The notes under the pieces were generated by a model. It had not been told where the DNA came from and ran no database searches. It was given only the letters and a program-made list of their open reading frames with translations. From contig CM075770.1 in NCBI GenBank assembly GCA_037974665.1, forward strand, positions 21,928,501 to 21,992,500: DNA of 64,000 bases. Direction: 5' to 3'. The stretch comes from Ehretia macrophylla. Taxonomy: Eukaryota; Streptophyta; Magnoliopsida; Boraginales; Ehretiaceae. Shown here in pieces: positions 36,602-47,940 of the stretch (positions within the stretch are counted from its first letter, which is position 1; the number at the start of each line of letters is the position of its first letter). A program made the position numbers and the translations under genes.

Positions 36602-39600
36602 TCTTTAAAGTGCCTATTATTTGATTTGTGAGTTTCAGGAATGATCCTATCAGTGATTATGTACTAGGCTTATCTAATGAATTGAGTCTTCCAAGAAAGG
36701 TTTCTAATGAATCTGCTAATTGAGGTTCTAGATTCGTTCAAAAGGCAGAAAATAATAGGCTAAGGGCCGTACCTTTTTGACCCCTAACCATATTGATGTT
36801 CCTGAGTTCTAGTCTTTCTGGTAACCAATGATCTAAGGGAGCTAGAAGTGCAAAGATAGACAAAAGTGGTACGTGCACATATATAAGCGGTTGGACGGTG
36901 TCTTTCTCGAGGTTATCTTTCTTCCCTCCGGGGTTCCCCTATCTTAATGTTCCTATCCCAAGGGAATCTCAATGGCAAGAGTCTGCTCTATTGTTGCGTA
37001 TTCTCGAGCATTCATAGAGTCCTTGGCAGAGAGATCATGTTGCGTGCTCATATAAAGGGGGTTGTGTTATTGTAAAGTGCTTAATCCCAATCAGTGTAGT
37101 TGTTCGGTGTCTATCTATGTTTTTTTCCTTCCTCGGCAAGCTTGGGAGTTTCCTGATGTAAGCTCCCTGGGTATGGCTTTGGAGTTTATGTAAATTCCCT
37201 ATCTTCAAAGGAAGCTGCTGACTTAAGGTATCCCCTGATCCAAGGGTGAGCTAGAATTTCGTATGGTGAAGAGGAAATGAAAACGGCATTTCCTGAAATA
37301 TATGTTCCCGGCCTCGCCAACATAAGTGAAGGTAGTGTTCTTACCGTACATATACCAAGAGGCCAATTGACCATCTTCCTAACCTCCCTTGTGGGGACAA
37401 TAACACTTCTATTCGAACTAGGGCTAAAATAATGTATTTTTGTCCTACTGAAAAAGCTTACTAAGCCAGTTTTCGAGAAGTTCCAACTATAGAATTGAAT
37501 AGGACTAAAAGGTTTCGCTATCGCTCTTCGCCTAGGTGGCAGAGCAGCCTTTAGAGTTTAGAGTAAAGCTCATTTCCCCACTCGGCTCCTAATCTGTGGA
37601 TTACTAAAAGACTCCCGATACCGGACATTATGCATTAGACTGATTGGACCACTTAATAGGACCCCTTTGGCTTGGCTATTCTGGGCATTCTTATATTCGT
37701 AACACTAATCTGCGACTAAGACTACTAAAAGCGGATATGCGAACGAATCCTTCTTAGGAAAAGAAGACTAGTTGTACTAGTTCCTTCTTAGTACTAATAT
37801 TATACCTACAGCTTATATGCGATAGTCTACCTTATATCCTAATGGCCTATTTAGGAGAATCACCCAAGGGAAATCCCTCCTTTCCCAACTGCTTTTTCTG
37901 AGATGCCTTCTTCACTGGCCAGGCAAGGGATAGAGTCTTCCTTCTCGAGTATATCTCATTAATGGTAGGGTCAAATGAACACTAAATTTATTTGAAGAAA
38001 GCTTCACATGTGTGACATTTTGCTCATGATTAAGTACCGAGAGCTCCTTTCTTCGATGTAGCACTGGAAATAATGGTTGGGTTGGGTTAAGCTAGGCTCC
38101 TCAGGCAAATAGTCCCTTTATCCAGTGGTGGGGTTTGAAGGGGCTTAGAACTCCTTTCTGAATTGTGAAAGAGGGGTCTTTGCTGCTATGTTACTTCCTG
38201 ACTTCCCTAGGGGAGGAAAAAGAAGCTCTTCTTGCTAATGTTGAATCAGCTCTTCTTCCTATTGTTGAGTTGGGCTTGAATGAGTGGAATTTGGGAAGGT
38301 GGTTAAGTCATTAATAGAGATGAATCGAATTACCTAGCATTGGACTAGCTAGACTTCCTTTTCTTGGGTGGCTTGGTTAGATTGGTTTGAATAGCCCTAT
38401 CTTTTACCCGGAAATGGAATCAAGCCCAGACTTGGTTCAAGGCTTTCAATAAGGAATATCGGGCTTAAGGGAATGGGAATCTACTTACCAACTGATCCTA
38501 CTCTTCCTTACGGCGCGGGTTCTGCTTTCACTAGATTCTTTAAAGCTAAAAAGGTAGTTGACCCGAGGGATAAGCTGTTTCTCTTCTTAGCTGCGTATTC
38601 AAGATTAGGAGTCAAGTAAGGGCATGGCTTAAGCCAGCTCCTAACCCTAGGGTGAGGTATCATAATAAAGTAAATTAGGACATAACGATTGGCTTAACAG
38701 TGAACAAAAATCATTCCACAACCCTAGAGCTGGGAGTTCTCCTTCTAGATTTTGGAATGGAAGGAAGGAGGCTCTCGGGGGGTCAGTGTCAGTCCTGCTT
38801 GATTGTTTTCTTCGGCTAAAAGGGAAGGGAGAAAGGCCGACACCGCCACTTCTACTGCCTTTAATGGAAAGAGGAATCTTTTCCATGAAGGACAGGGCCA
38901 TCTCGATGTAGCCTACTAACCTTTCCACATATAGAAGAAAGAAGTCAGCCTCCTTCCAATAAAAAATGAAACAACTAATGTTGAGTATGGTGATACTGAA
39001 AGAGAGTTTTTGAACGGGAAACATGAGTTGGCTTTATAAGTATCTATAGAATAAGCACTGTGAACTATCTGCTTCAAAAAGATAGTTGTAAGAAATGAGA
39101 CTTTGACGTGCCCTTTCCTTTGTGAACATTTACTTGCCTTAGCCTTTCCTTCCTACCTTAAGAAAGAAAGATAGACCAGTGCCAACTACTGATAGGCTTA
39201 CTTCTGCTTTGGGATGGGAGTGGATAAAATAACATACCACTTTACTGGCCAGGAGAAAAAGAATGATTCTCCCAAGTCGAGTGACAGGGCTTGACCTTGA
39301 CGGATGGCTTAACTGATCTAATTAGAAGTACATCGCTAACAGGTTTGCTTGAAATACGCCTTTCAATCTCTTACCTATTTTCCTAAGCAAACTCTTATCG
39401 GCTGGCCGGAAACTTGCAACGAAATGCTCCCTCGACATCTTTGATAAACATGTTTCATAAATAAGGAGGTCCCGGCATGTGAGACCTAGCTCGGGATAGA
39501 TTATGCATGTAGGGAGGCACAAGGCCCCTTCCCCAGAAATGAATTGGGGAGCCGACTGACGCTCTGCGATCATACTAGAAAGATGGCTTCTTGGTCATCA

Positions 39601-42122
39601 TCCGTCAAGGCTGCCCCTATTTATTTATATTGGAACTGGACTGACAACCAAAGGAAATTCCTTCTCGATTAAGGGAATTCCCAAGGGTAGCAGGAGAACT
39701 CCAACTAAAGATGGGCTTAGAACATTTTCTCACTTTTTGGCAAAGCACAGGTGAAGACCGACGGACTTTAGGACAGGGGATGGATACAAAGGCTACTAGA
39801 TGAGGGACTGGTGGTTATGGATTTTTACCTAGAACCAAAACTTACCCTGACTTTTGATCTGGTAGTGATGCTGCGGGGTTACTTACTTAAATAGAGCTTT
39901 TGGATTTTGTACATTCATGTACAACCCTTTCTCGGTGACAGATGTTATTGATGAAGCCATCCCTGAAAAACTGGACAAGCACGCATCCGTACGGGTTAGC
40001 TATCTAGTGAAATAAAGGGCATACTTTTCTTTTTTCATGGTATGGACCAAAGAATGGGTTCTGGTGCTATCGACACCTACCCAATTAACCAACGATCGAG
40101 ACTGAAGCTTAGCGAGCATCTTCGTTATAAGAACTTCTCGCTCAATAAGACTAAGCGAGCAAACACCCTTACTCTAATAGCATGGTATTCCTTCATCATT
40201 CCACAAAACTTTATAAAAAGAATTTATTTAATAGACTGAAACCCCATCCTAAAAGGGGCACTCAAGCTCGAACTTACTTTTTCAACGGTATCTTCCTTGT
40301 CCCGGAGTTTATCGATTAACCCGAATGTTTACAATTCAATCAGCACCCTATTCGGATGATGCTAGAATAGTATAAAAGTTTACGATAAGACCCAGCGAAA
40401 AGCTACCTTTACTTCAGTTCTTATTTGATCCAAGGGGGCTTACTTCCTGCTCTAACCCGTCTTCTTCCTTTCTTTTTGTTACAAATGCCGTAGGTGTAAA
40501 AAATGCCCATACTGCCATGTGGGTTGTAGCATAAGGCCGGAATGCACATAATGTTACAAATGCCCTTACATATCCCTCTTCTATTGTTCTTAGACGTCTT
40601 GATGAACTTGAAGACTTCAGCTTACTACTTTATGTTATTATAAGTAGAATGGTTCTTGTTACTGGTTTGTTCCTGTCCCACTTCCGCTTTCCTCACTCCC
40701 CGAGTTGCTTGTGTAATAAAAAGAAAGAAAGCGTATGTGGCAGATGGAATACGAGATCTAGGCAAGCCCTTCTTGTTAACTTAAAGGCTATGTAGAATCC
40801 TAGGTTTAGCTTTCTAATACCAGTCATTAGTTCTGACTATCGCTCAAAAGTGATAGCGCCATCGAAAGAGAGAGTATAAAATAGTCAAACTTCGATACCT
40901 AGCATCCAATTTTCCATTTCCTGATCCGTGCCTCTTTAACAAAGACTTTATGAATAGTGGCTGGTTTTCGAGTTGGAAAGATAAGAAGAGCTTGACCGAT
41001 CCATTTTGAAGGGAAGAAGCACACTGCTTAAGATATAAAGCGCAGTGCAGCCACCTCGACTTCCGTCATATCCTAATAATAGACCTAGAGAACAGGTAAT
41101 CTCCAATACATAGTTCCTTGGTTAGACCGTCAATGATAATGAGAAAAACCTTCTTCAGGTAATCTCCTCGAGGCTGGCACTTTTGGCATCTCTACCTCAT
41201 GGCAAGCTTACTGAGTATCCACCACATCCATTTCCAAAGATTCATTCTGATTGGTTTTTGCCGTGAACTCTCTTGGCAAAGTCAGGATCATCTTGCAATC
41301 CACCTTATCAAGTAAGTTACCTAACTGAACTTGAAACTTTGGCTAAATTTATTTGACCTGGGTCTGACTTATCAACCTTCAAGTCTTCCTCTATCAGGTC
41401 ATCTTCCGGAGCCAAGCCTTCTGAAAGAAAGCTCATAAGAAAACCTCGTTGACGAGGTCTGTCCCTTCTTATGGTCTTTCCCATCCTTACCTTCTATTGG
41501 GTACTTCACCATCAAACCTCCCTTCGGTCGCCTTCTCTGCTTCAATCTGTATTTTCCTTTTCATTGAAGCCTTCTTCCTCAGAATCCTCCTTTTTAGGGT
41601 TATTGTCAGCTTAGATGATTTTAGTTATGCTAGACTCTCTCCTATAGCCTCCTTCTCAGGTTTCGATTTATGTGCGGCATGAACCCACTGATCAGTTGGT
41701 GGGATAGTAGACGGTGTTTGAAATAACCATTGTTTGCTATTAAATTGAAATTTCATGAGAGAAAAAAGTTGTTAACGTAGGTCGGCGCAGATAAATGCTA
41801 TCCGACTTGAATGATTGAATTGATTCCACTTTTCACTTTGTCAAGATTGGCTTGGTGTGAAGTGTACAAAACCCTGGGTACAAGATCGAAAAGAACCCTA
41901 TAGGCAGGCAGGCTAAAAGCGCTGTCCGTCTTCATGGCCTCAATAAGACTCAGTATTGTACTGGCTGAATCCGTTTCGCAGCACGGAGTATACCTCAATC
42001 TCCGTTAGTTCTATTTTGGCTTTTTCCCCAACCTTCTGTGAGGCAAAACCTCACCACACTACATTTTGACACAAGAGAATAAGACTGGGCGCTTTGCTTG
42101 TCTTGTATCTTAGGGATACGAG
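36602..42122. other. Mitochondrial-type spacer, no recognised gene
   Basis: About 5.5 kb of anonymous sequence in the style of plant mitochondrial intergenic DNA. The longest frames (38647-39024 minus, 125 codons; 39322-39573 minus, 83 codons; 41449-41682 plus, 77 codons) show no domain I recognise. I see no exon of a known respiratory or ribosomal-protein gene and no tRNA. Confidence 0.6.
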
Positions 42123-42407
42123 TTGGCGGTCATATTTAAGGGCACTTTTTTTCTAATACTCATTATGGATCAACTCGTTGCTGATTTCGTTTCTAGGATG
42201 GGTTTGGTTCTGCCTGCAGCTATTCTTGTAGCCGTTAGGGCTGGCCGAATGATCCATCAAATAAATAGTCTTAATATGGAAACAAAGATAACATTAGTTA
42301 CCATAGATGTTGTTAAGGAAAAGATCATTGAGCAACTCTCAATTCTTTTGATAGTCTATAGAGATACTACTAAATATGTGAACTTACCAACAAGAGTCAA
42401 TCTCTAA
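42123..42407 (+). CDS. Hypothetical 94-codon ORF upstream of nad4L
   Basis: The frame opens with MAVIFKGTFFLILIMDQLV and ends TKYVNLPTRVNL. A hydrophobic start (residues 5-15) and an Ala/Val-rich stretch (about residues 27-42) suggest possible membrane association, but no family is recognised. It sits about 200 bases before nad4L on the same strand. It could be a mitochondrial ORF of the lineage or a fragment of an inserted sequence. Expression is unlikely in a NUMT. Confidence 0.25.
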   Translation: MAVIFKGTFFLILIMDQLVADFVSRMGLVLPAAILVAVRAGRMIHQINSLNMETKITLVTIDVVKEKIIEQLSILLIVYRDTTKYVNLPTRVNL

Positions 42408-42605
42408 GAGGTAAGCGCATATCTATTTTTTGCAGACGAGAGCCTTCTGCAAGATATTTATTGTGATTTTATTTCTCAGGGAACGCAAAGTGAATACTTT
42501 CTCCAAGTTATACAATTTCTTGGCGGGTAGTCTTTCTTTTTCTGATGGTTCCTGATGTACTGGAGTTATAACATTTGAATTTCTCTTACATTCTACGTTC
42601 CTGAA

Positions 42606-42908
42606 ACAGATCCTATCAAATATTTCACATTTTCTATGATCATCTCTATTTCAGGTATTCGGGGAATCCTCCTTAATAGATGAAATATTACTATTATGTC
42701 AATGCCAATTGAATCAATGTTAATAGATGTGAATTCAAACTTTTTGGTATTTTTCATTTCTTCGGATGATATGATGGGTCAATTCTTTGCTTCATTGATT
42801 TCAACGGTGGCAGTTTTGGAATCTACTATTGGGTTAGCTATTTTCGTTATTACTTTCCAAGTCCGAGTGACTATTGCTATAGAATCTATTAATAGCATTC
42901 AAGGTTAA
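42606..42908 (+). pseudogene. nad4L: nad4L, NADH dehydrogenase (complex I) subunit 4L, nuclear pseudogene
   Basis: NAD4L is a three-helix membrane subunit of the proton-pumping arm of complex I. The frame is exactly 100 codons plus stop, the usual plant length, and ends with the recognisable [10 protein letters not shown]. Plant nad4L starts at an ACG that RNA editing turns into AUG; here that codon is ACA (42606-42608), so it cannot be edited to a start. Codon 26 (42681-42683) is TGA where the family has Arg (CGA), a CpG transition. Further G-to-A and C-to-T type replacements occur along the frame. The 70-codon frame opening at 42696 is just the 3' part of the gene. Its position directly upstream of atp4 is the usual angiosperm arrangement. 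Confidence 0.9.
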
Positions 42909-43094
42909 ACATGACTCCGTCAGAGTTACCAAAATACGAAGTTCTCTTCTCTTTTCGTTCTCTTCTTTCTTTTTGATTTTGACTTGGTTGGCAGGGTCAG
43001 GGTCTTTCTCGCTGGGCGACCGCATCCGATTCTAAAGTCCTTTCCTAAACCACTTCCCGTTTAGTTGCTGAAAGATAGAGAAAAGGCTTTCTAA

Positions 43095-43691
43095 ATGAGA
43101 TTCAGTTCCACGAATATGCAGGCTAGAGAGATGCTATTTGTTGCTATTCTATCTATTTGTGCATCAAGTTCGAAGAAGATCTCAATCTACAATGAAGAAA
43201 TGATAGTAGCTCGTTGTTTTATAGGCTTTATCATATGCAGTCGGAAGAGTTTAGGTAATACTTTCAAAGTGACTCTCAACGGGAGAATCCAGGCTATTCA
43301 GGAAGAATCACAACAATTCCTCAATCCTAACGAAGTAGTTCCTCTGGAATCCAATGAACAACAACGATTACTTAGGATCAGCTTGCGAATTTGTGGCACC
43401 GTAGTAGATTCATTACCAATGGCACGCTGTGCGCCTAAGTGCGAAAAGACAGTGCAAGCTTTGTTATGCCAAAACCTAAATGTTAAGTCAGCAACACTTC
43501 CAAATGCCACTTCTTCCCGTCGCATCCGTCTTCAGGACGATCTAGTCACAGGTTTTCACTTCTTAGTGAGTAAAAGATTTGTCCCCAGGTCTACATTGAA
43601 AGCTTCTATAGTAGAACTCATTCGAAAGGGCTTGACGGTCTTAAGAATGGTTCGGGTGGGAGGTTCTCTTAAGAATAAAGAAGAAGAATAG
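43095..43691 (+). CDS. atp4: atp4 (orf25), ATP synthase Fo subunit b, nuclear copy with open frame
   Basis: ATP4 is the peripheral-stalk subunit b of mitochondrial F1Fo-ATP synthase, anchored in the inner membrane. The 198-codon frame begins MRFSSTNMQA and ends SLKNKEEE, full length for the plant family. It has the typical LFVAILSICASSSKKISIYNEE start, a hydrophobic segment near residues 38-50 and a Cys/Arg-rich middle (RCAPKCEKTVQ). The frame is uninterrupted, but several residues look like C-to-T or G-to-A replacements of conserved ones. No plastid or nuclear targeting sequence precedes it and no nuclear promoter is evident, so it is probably a silent copy. The spacer 43692-43979 after it has no recognised feature. 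Confidence 0.9.
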   Translation: MRFSSTNMQAREMLFVAILSICASSSKKISIYNEEMIVARCFIGFIICSRKSLGNTFKVTLNGRIQAIQEESQQFLNPNEVVPLESNEQQRLLRISLRICGTVVDSLPMARCAPKCEKTVQALLCQNLNVKSATLPNATSSRRIRLQDDLVTGFHFLVSKRFVPRSTLKASIVELIRKGLTVLRMVRVGGSLKNKEEE

Positions 43692-43979
43692 AATCTAATT
43701 CATGTTCATGCTAACAGAGGAGCGAATCCAATACCAAGATAACTTCTTTCTCAGTAATTGCAGCAAGTACTTGAGATTTTTTGGGATATCATGCTCCACG
43801 AGTTAGTTGCCAAGTGCCTCGTAGAAGGGCAGTCTACCACAAGATCGAGTTAGGCTCTGGAGCGCCCCATATCTTACTTAGACTGGGGCTAGGTTTAGCG
43901 GATGGCCTCCCCAACTAGCATCTATTAGTCTTGGGGCTCGGTTGAGCTCAGGAAAGAATTTAAGGAACTCATTGAGGCC

Positions 43980-45200
43980 TATTTCTATTCTAGCTGAACA
44001 TGTAGTTTTTCCCTATCTTGCTAGGGAAAAGGTTGGGGAGCCCCTATTTTATTCCAAAAAAAGTGGGAGCCTTTGCATTGATTATCGGGTGCTCAACAAG
44101 GTAACCTAACCATCAAGATCAAGTATCCATTTTGATTGTAGACTTCTTCGCCCTGATCAATAAGCGCGAGATACTTCTCGAAGTTGGATCTAGGGTCGGG
44201 CTACTATCAGGTACATATCACGGAAGGAGACAAGCCAAAGATGACCTGTGTGACAAACAAGTAACCTTACTAATAAAGGGGCATTTGATAATTTTTTTGT
44301 TATGCCTTTTGGACTCACCAATGCCCATACCACGTTCTGCACCCTCCACAATGAGCTATTCCACCCGTACTTTGACGACTGGTGGTATACTTTGATCGTG
44401 GACTATAGCCATTTGTTAAAACGACCACGTTAGCCACCTCCGAATCATTAAGGAAGAATCACCTCTATGTAAAGAAAGATAAATGCTCCTTTGGACAGAC
44501 GAAGATCCTTTTCCTCGGGTATTAGAAGGGCTTCAAAGCCATCGAGGAGTGGCAAACATCTTCTACCAAGGTGAGTGAGCTCAGATCATTTTTAGGGCTC
44601 GTGAACTATATTACCAAAGATTAATCGTAAGTAACTCGAAGAGGGCTACTCAACTCAAAAACCTCCTAAAGAAAGACGTACAGACCGATCATGGCACTGC
44701 ACTTTTCGGAAGAGTGTCAAAGCGCTTTTGAGGACCTAAAGCAGGCAGTGATTGATGATCCCGTATTACAGTTGCCAAATTATACTAAGCCATTTGAAGT
44801 ACACAAAGATGTGTCAGACTATGCCATAGGCTATGTGATAGTACAATAAGGTGACCCTATCGCATATGAGAACCGAAAGCTCAATGAGACCGAGAGAAGT
44901 GGTCTAAGAGAAGGAGATGACATCAATAGTGCACTACTTGAAAATGTGGAGACAGGTCACGTGACTGATAATGTGGTGATGAGTGACTTCCTGACCCAGA
45001 AGAAATTCACGCCAAAATAGGGACGATGGCAGCAAGACAAACTTGCCAAGTTTGATAGATATGGTGCTATAGTATAAGCTTAGACGGACAAACCAGGTCG
45101 CGGATGCCTTAAGTAAAAAGACAGAGCTGGCGGCATTTAAGTGTGATGTAGTGGTAGCCACTAGCAGGGTCACGAGGACCCTACCGCATTGTATTCGAGA
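43980..45200 (+). pseudogene. Degraded Ty3/gypsy pol fragment (reverse transcriptase and RNase H)
   Basis: Broken frames spell the expected order of a gypsy polymerase. CIDYRVLNKV lies near 44075, a fragment of the catalytic region near 44150-44210, and FFVMPFGLTNA at about 44295-44330. A connection segment with KCSFGQT lies near 44490. RNase H matter follows at 44700-44860 (FEDLKQAVIDDPVLQLPNYT, then DVSDYAIG), and the hinge before integrase near 45095-45150 (NQVADALSKKTELAA). Many stops and frameshifts are present. It differs from the D/F family, so it is an older, separate insertion. It may have been part of the mitochondrial genome before transfer, because such fragments are common there. 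Confidence 0.82.
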
Positions 45201-46029
45201 TAGGCTTAGTGTTCTAGAGAAATGAAAAGCTTATTTTTTTTGTTAGATCATTCTTCGATTGCCAAACATATGAGATGTCCGATTTTCTTCCCTTCGTTCC
45301 TTTGGATCTCGACAGTTACCAGCATCTCTTTTGGATCAAAGTGTGTTACAGGCCATAGAAATAGCTTTCTCAAGTGACGATGATTCTTTATCTGGTGTGC
45401 TCATTATTCCATCGTAGCAATATAAGTTAGGGTGATAATGAATTCGTAACCAAGAGCGGTGGGGTTCCTAAGGTGTGAGCAGCATCTTAGAGATGACTAT
45501 AAAAATGCACTTTCCTGGCTTTTCGTAGTCAGATTGAAAACAACAAGCAAGAAGCAAAAAACAATGAAAGAAGAGAAGAGAAAATGAACCTACCTTACTA
45601 TCTTACTCAGGGAAGGAATAGAGCGATAAGATAGAACAACTTCTTTAATCAACTATAAGAAGTGCGAAGAGGAATTCTAATAACTCTAATAAACCCATCC
45701 CCCAACTTTCTCTCTTTCTATACAAATACTACTTGCTTGCTTGAACTCAGTCTTACAATAGGCTAAATGAAGCCTAAAAGGCCGAAAGGTCATTAAAGCT
45801 GTCTCTAGCCCCCCTAAGAACCCCCCGATGGTGAACTAGAGTTAGAAATGAGCCTTCATCATAGAGGCGGGAATAAGAAGGAAAAACTAGAGATTGAGTT
45901 CTATCTTCAAGGGATGGGGATATTATAAACACCAATATTAGACTATTCGCCGATTCAGAGAATAGTCTTATTTCTATAATTAGGTTAGGAAGAAGAAAGG
46001 TTGATATACTGTAGGCCGGTAAGGGGGAT
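45201..46029. other. Spacer without recognised features
   Basis: No domain-bearing frame, tRNA or repeat is recognised here. A minus-strand frame (45774-46160) overlaps the copia-like remnant to the right but in an unrelated frame. Confidence 0.5.
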
Positions 46030-46225
46030 ACCACTGCTTTGATGAGCGTGGTACCGTATGGGCCCTGGGGAACGGATAACCTTATGATGGAGGTGCTGCA
46101 TAGCCTTGCTAAGGGAATTGCTGTGGAGTGTGGGATTAGATAAACTGATGAGGATCCCATGCTACTTCAAATAATCATCAAACTCTTGCAACGTGTATTC
46201 TCCACCTGACGGAACAGAATGAAAC
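46030..46225 (-). pseudogene. Copia-type integrase scrap
   Basis: On the minus strand, the frame around 46200-46150 reads GGEYTLQEFDDYLK, then a stop, then HGI. This is the block around the second catalytic Asp of Ty1/copia integrase (usually SDNGGEY...EF..Y....GI). Downstream, the proline/histidine-rich block expected before the catalytic Glu appears only in another frame, so the fragment is shifted and dead. It is short and could be over-read, but the GGEY block with correct spacing is distinctive. Confidence 0.55.
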
Positions 46226-47730
46226 TTAAGGGGAACCCTCATTCTTTAGTGCCAACCGAGGGATCCAATAGAGATGCCCCTGTTAAGTGACTCCAATCAT
46301 ATCTGAATCTCTTTTAATGATAGAAAGGTAACCCCAAAGATTAGTAGTTTGCTATGTTGAACGTAACTATAAGGTCTCCAACTTGAATTGAATGTTCGAT
46401 CCCTGCTTCTGGGTCCCCTTCCCTCTCCCCTAAACCTCTTCCTTTCGTCTTGCGGGTAGAAAGCGGTAAAAAAGAACTGTTGGTAAACGGTTTGACTTCT
46501 AGCTCAAGTTCAGTTTCAAGCTAAGTCTCAGTCTCCAGCTAGTATGACTCCTGTCATCGCTTTTCCAGTAAGAATAAGTGCTAGGTTGAAAGATTGGAAT
46601 TGAGCTACCTAACTTACTGAATACAACTATAGACCTAAAACGATGTCATTCAACTATTCGTGGTAAGGAAATCTAACCTTCTTCTACTCAGTTAGCAGGA
46701 ACAAAAACTGTTCCTTCCTGTGCTGGTAGTTTTATAAGGCCAGTGAAAGCAGTATGCTATAGGTAGTTACTACTTATCCTATGCTTATCTGCTTGTAGCT
46801 CTTAGTTGTAATTCATTTGATTTGAATCCTTATTACATGAAGGAGGAATATAAGAGCAAGAGGGCTAGCTACTATCCTGGTCTCCTATAAAGGCTTTGTT
46901 CCATTAGGTCTTCTTGCCATATCAAAAAAGAGAGAGAGAAGGCGACCGAAGGGAGGAGTTGGATCCAGGCTAAGAACTAAGGATAGTTATATGATTAACA
47001 CATGCAAATCGTAGAAATACCACTCTTAAGGACAATGAGGTTTTGATCCCTATTATTAGCTTTTAGTGATCCAGTAGATGGAAAGCTAGTAGCAATCTCA
47101 ACTAGAGAAGTTAGAACTCTGATACAAATATGTGTACCAGCGAATACCAACAAGTAGAGTTAACGCTATATCTCATCCTTACATGCCTTTGAAATAGCAG
47201 CCTTTCTCATCCAATATAGAAGATGAATTATCCTTCTACGGATCATGTCGGTGAGAGTTCTGAACTAGGGCCTAGAGATAGATAGAGGGGTTCCATTTAA
47301 AGACTGAACTTCTTCTTTGATAGAAGGGATAATGGGCTTAGCACTAGGACCGATAGATTGGATTAGGACAAACCAAGCTGATCGCCTACTTGGAATGAAA
47401 TGGGAAATAAGAGAGAGGAATATAGGCCAGCTATCTGGGCCATGAAAGCAAAGAAGACATGGTCAAATTTACCCTATTCTTACCTGAACTGCTTTCACCC
47501 GAATTTAGTCTCATTTCTAAGCCAATTTTTATCAAGAATGCTGGCCTATTATCAGTACCTTTATATGGTTTGCTCTAGCTAAGATTTATGAGAGATATTT
47601 TCTCCATCAGAATTTGAATAGAAAGAACTTGACTCTGCCTCATCCCCTAAGTCACAAAGCCCTAATTTGTCCATCAATTCATAGCGATTGGTCTATGGTT
47701 GACCTAGTCTAAAATAGTGGTTAAAATATG
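46226..47730. other. Mitochondrial-type spacer, no recognised gene
   Basis: About 1.5 kb with only short frames (60 codons at 47400-47582). No known mitochondrial exon or RNA gene is seen. Confidence 0.5.
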
Positions 47731-47895
47731 AGTGGAGAGAATATAGTGGTGCAGGAAATCAAACATACTTTTAGTAGGAGCGACAGAGGTTGAGGAACGA
47801 TGGGCCTTCTCCTTTTGGCCATCAAAGACGATCTTGACAAAGCATATGGTAATAGATTGGAATGGAAATTCATTAAAGAAAAAGACATGCTCTCT
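47731..47895 (+). pseudogene. LINE (L1-type) reverse transcriptase fragment
   Basis: The frame reads ENIVVQEIKHTF..., a stop, then LAIKDDLDKAYGNRLEWKFI. This corresponds to the block of plant L1-type reverse transcriptases with the catalytic Asp of motif A (family pattern K-x-D-x-x-K-A-Y-D-R-x-x-W). One residue is inserted or replaced after KAYG. It stops abruptly at about 47895, just before the 33-bp mitochondrial repeat at 47908. Confidence 0.65.
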
Positions 47896-47907
47896 CATCT
47901 TACCATT

Positions 47908-47940
47908 CCTCTCCCTATCGGTCGAGCATCTTCAAACCTC
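47908..47940. repeat. 33-bp dispersed mitochondrial repeat, copy 1
   Basis: The core TCCCTATCGGTCGAGCATC, followed by TTCAAACCTC, is repeated exactly at 59555-59587, 11.6 kb away. Two shorter versions are at 59463 and 59492. Such short repeats are common recombination substrates in plant mitochondrial genomes. Confidence 0.85.
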
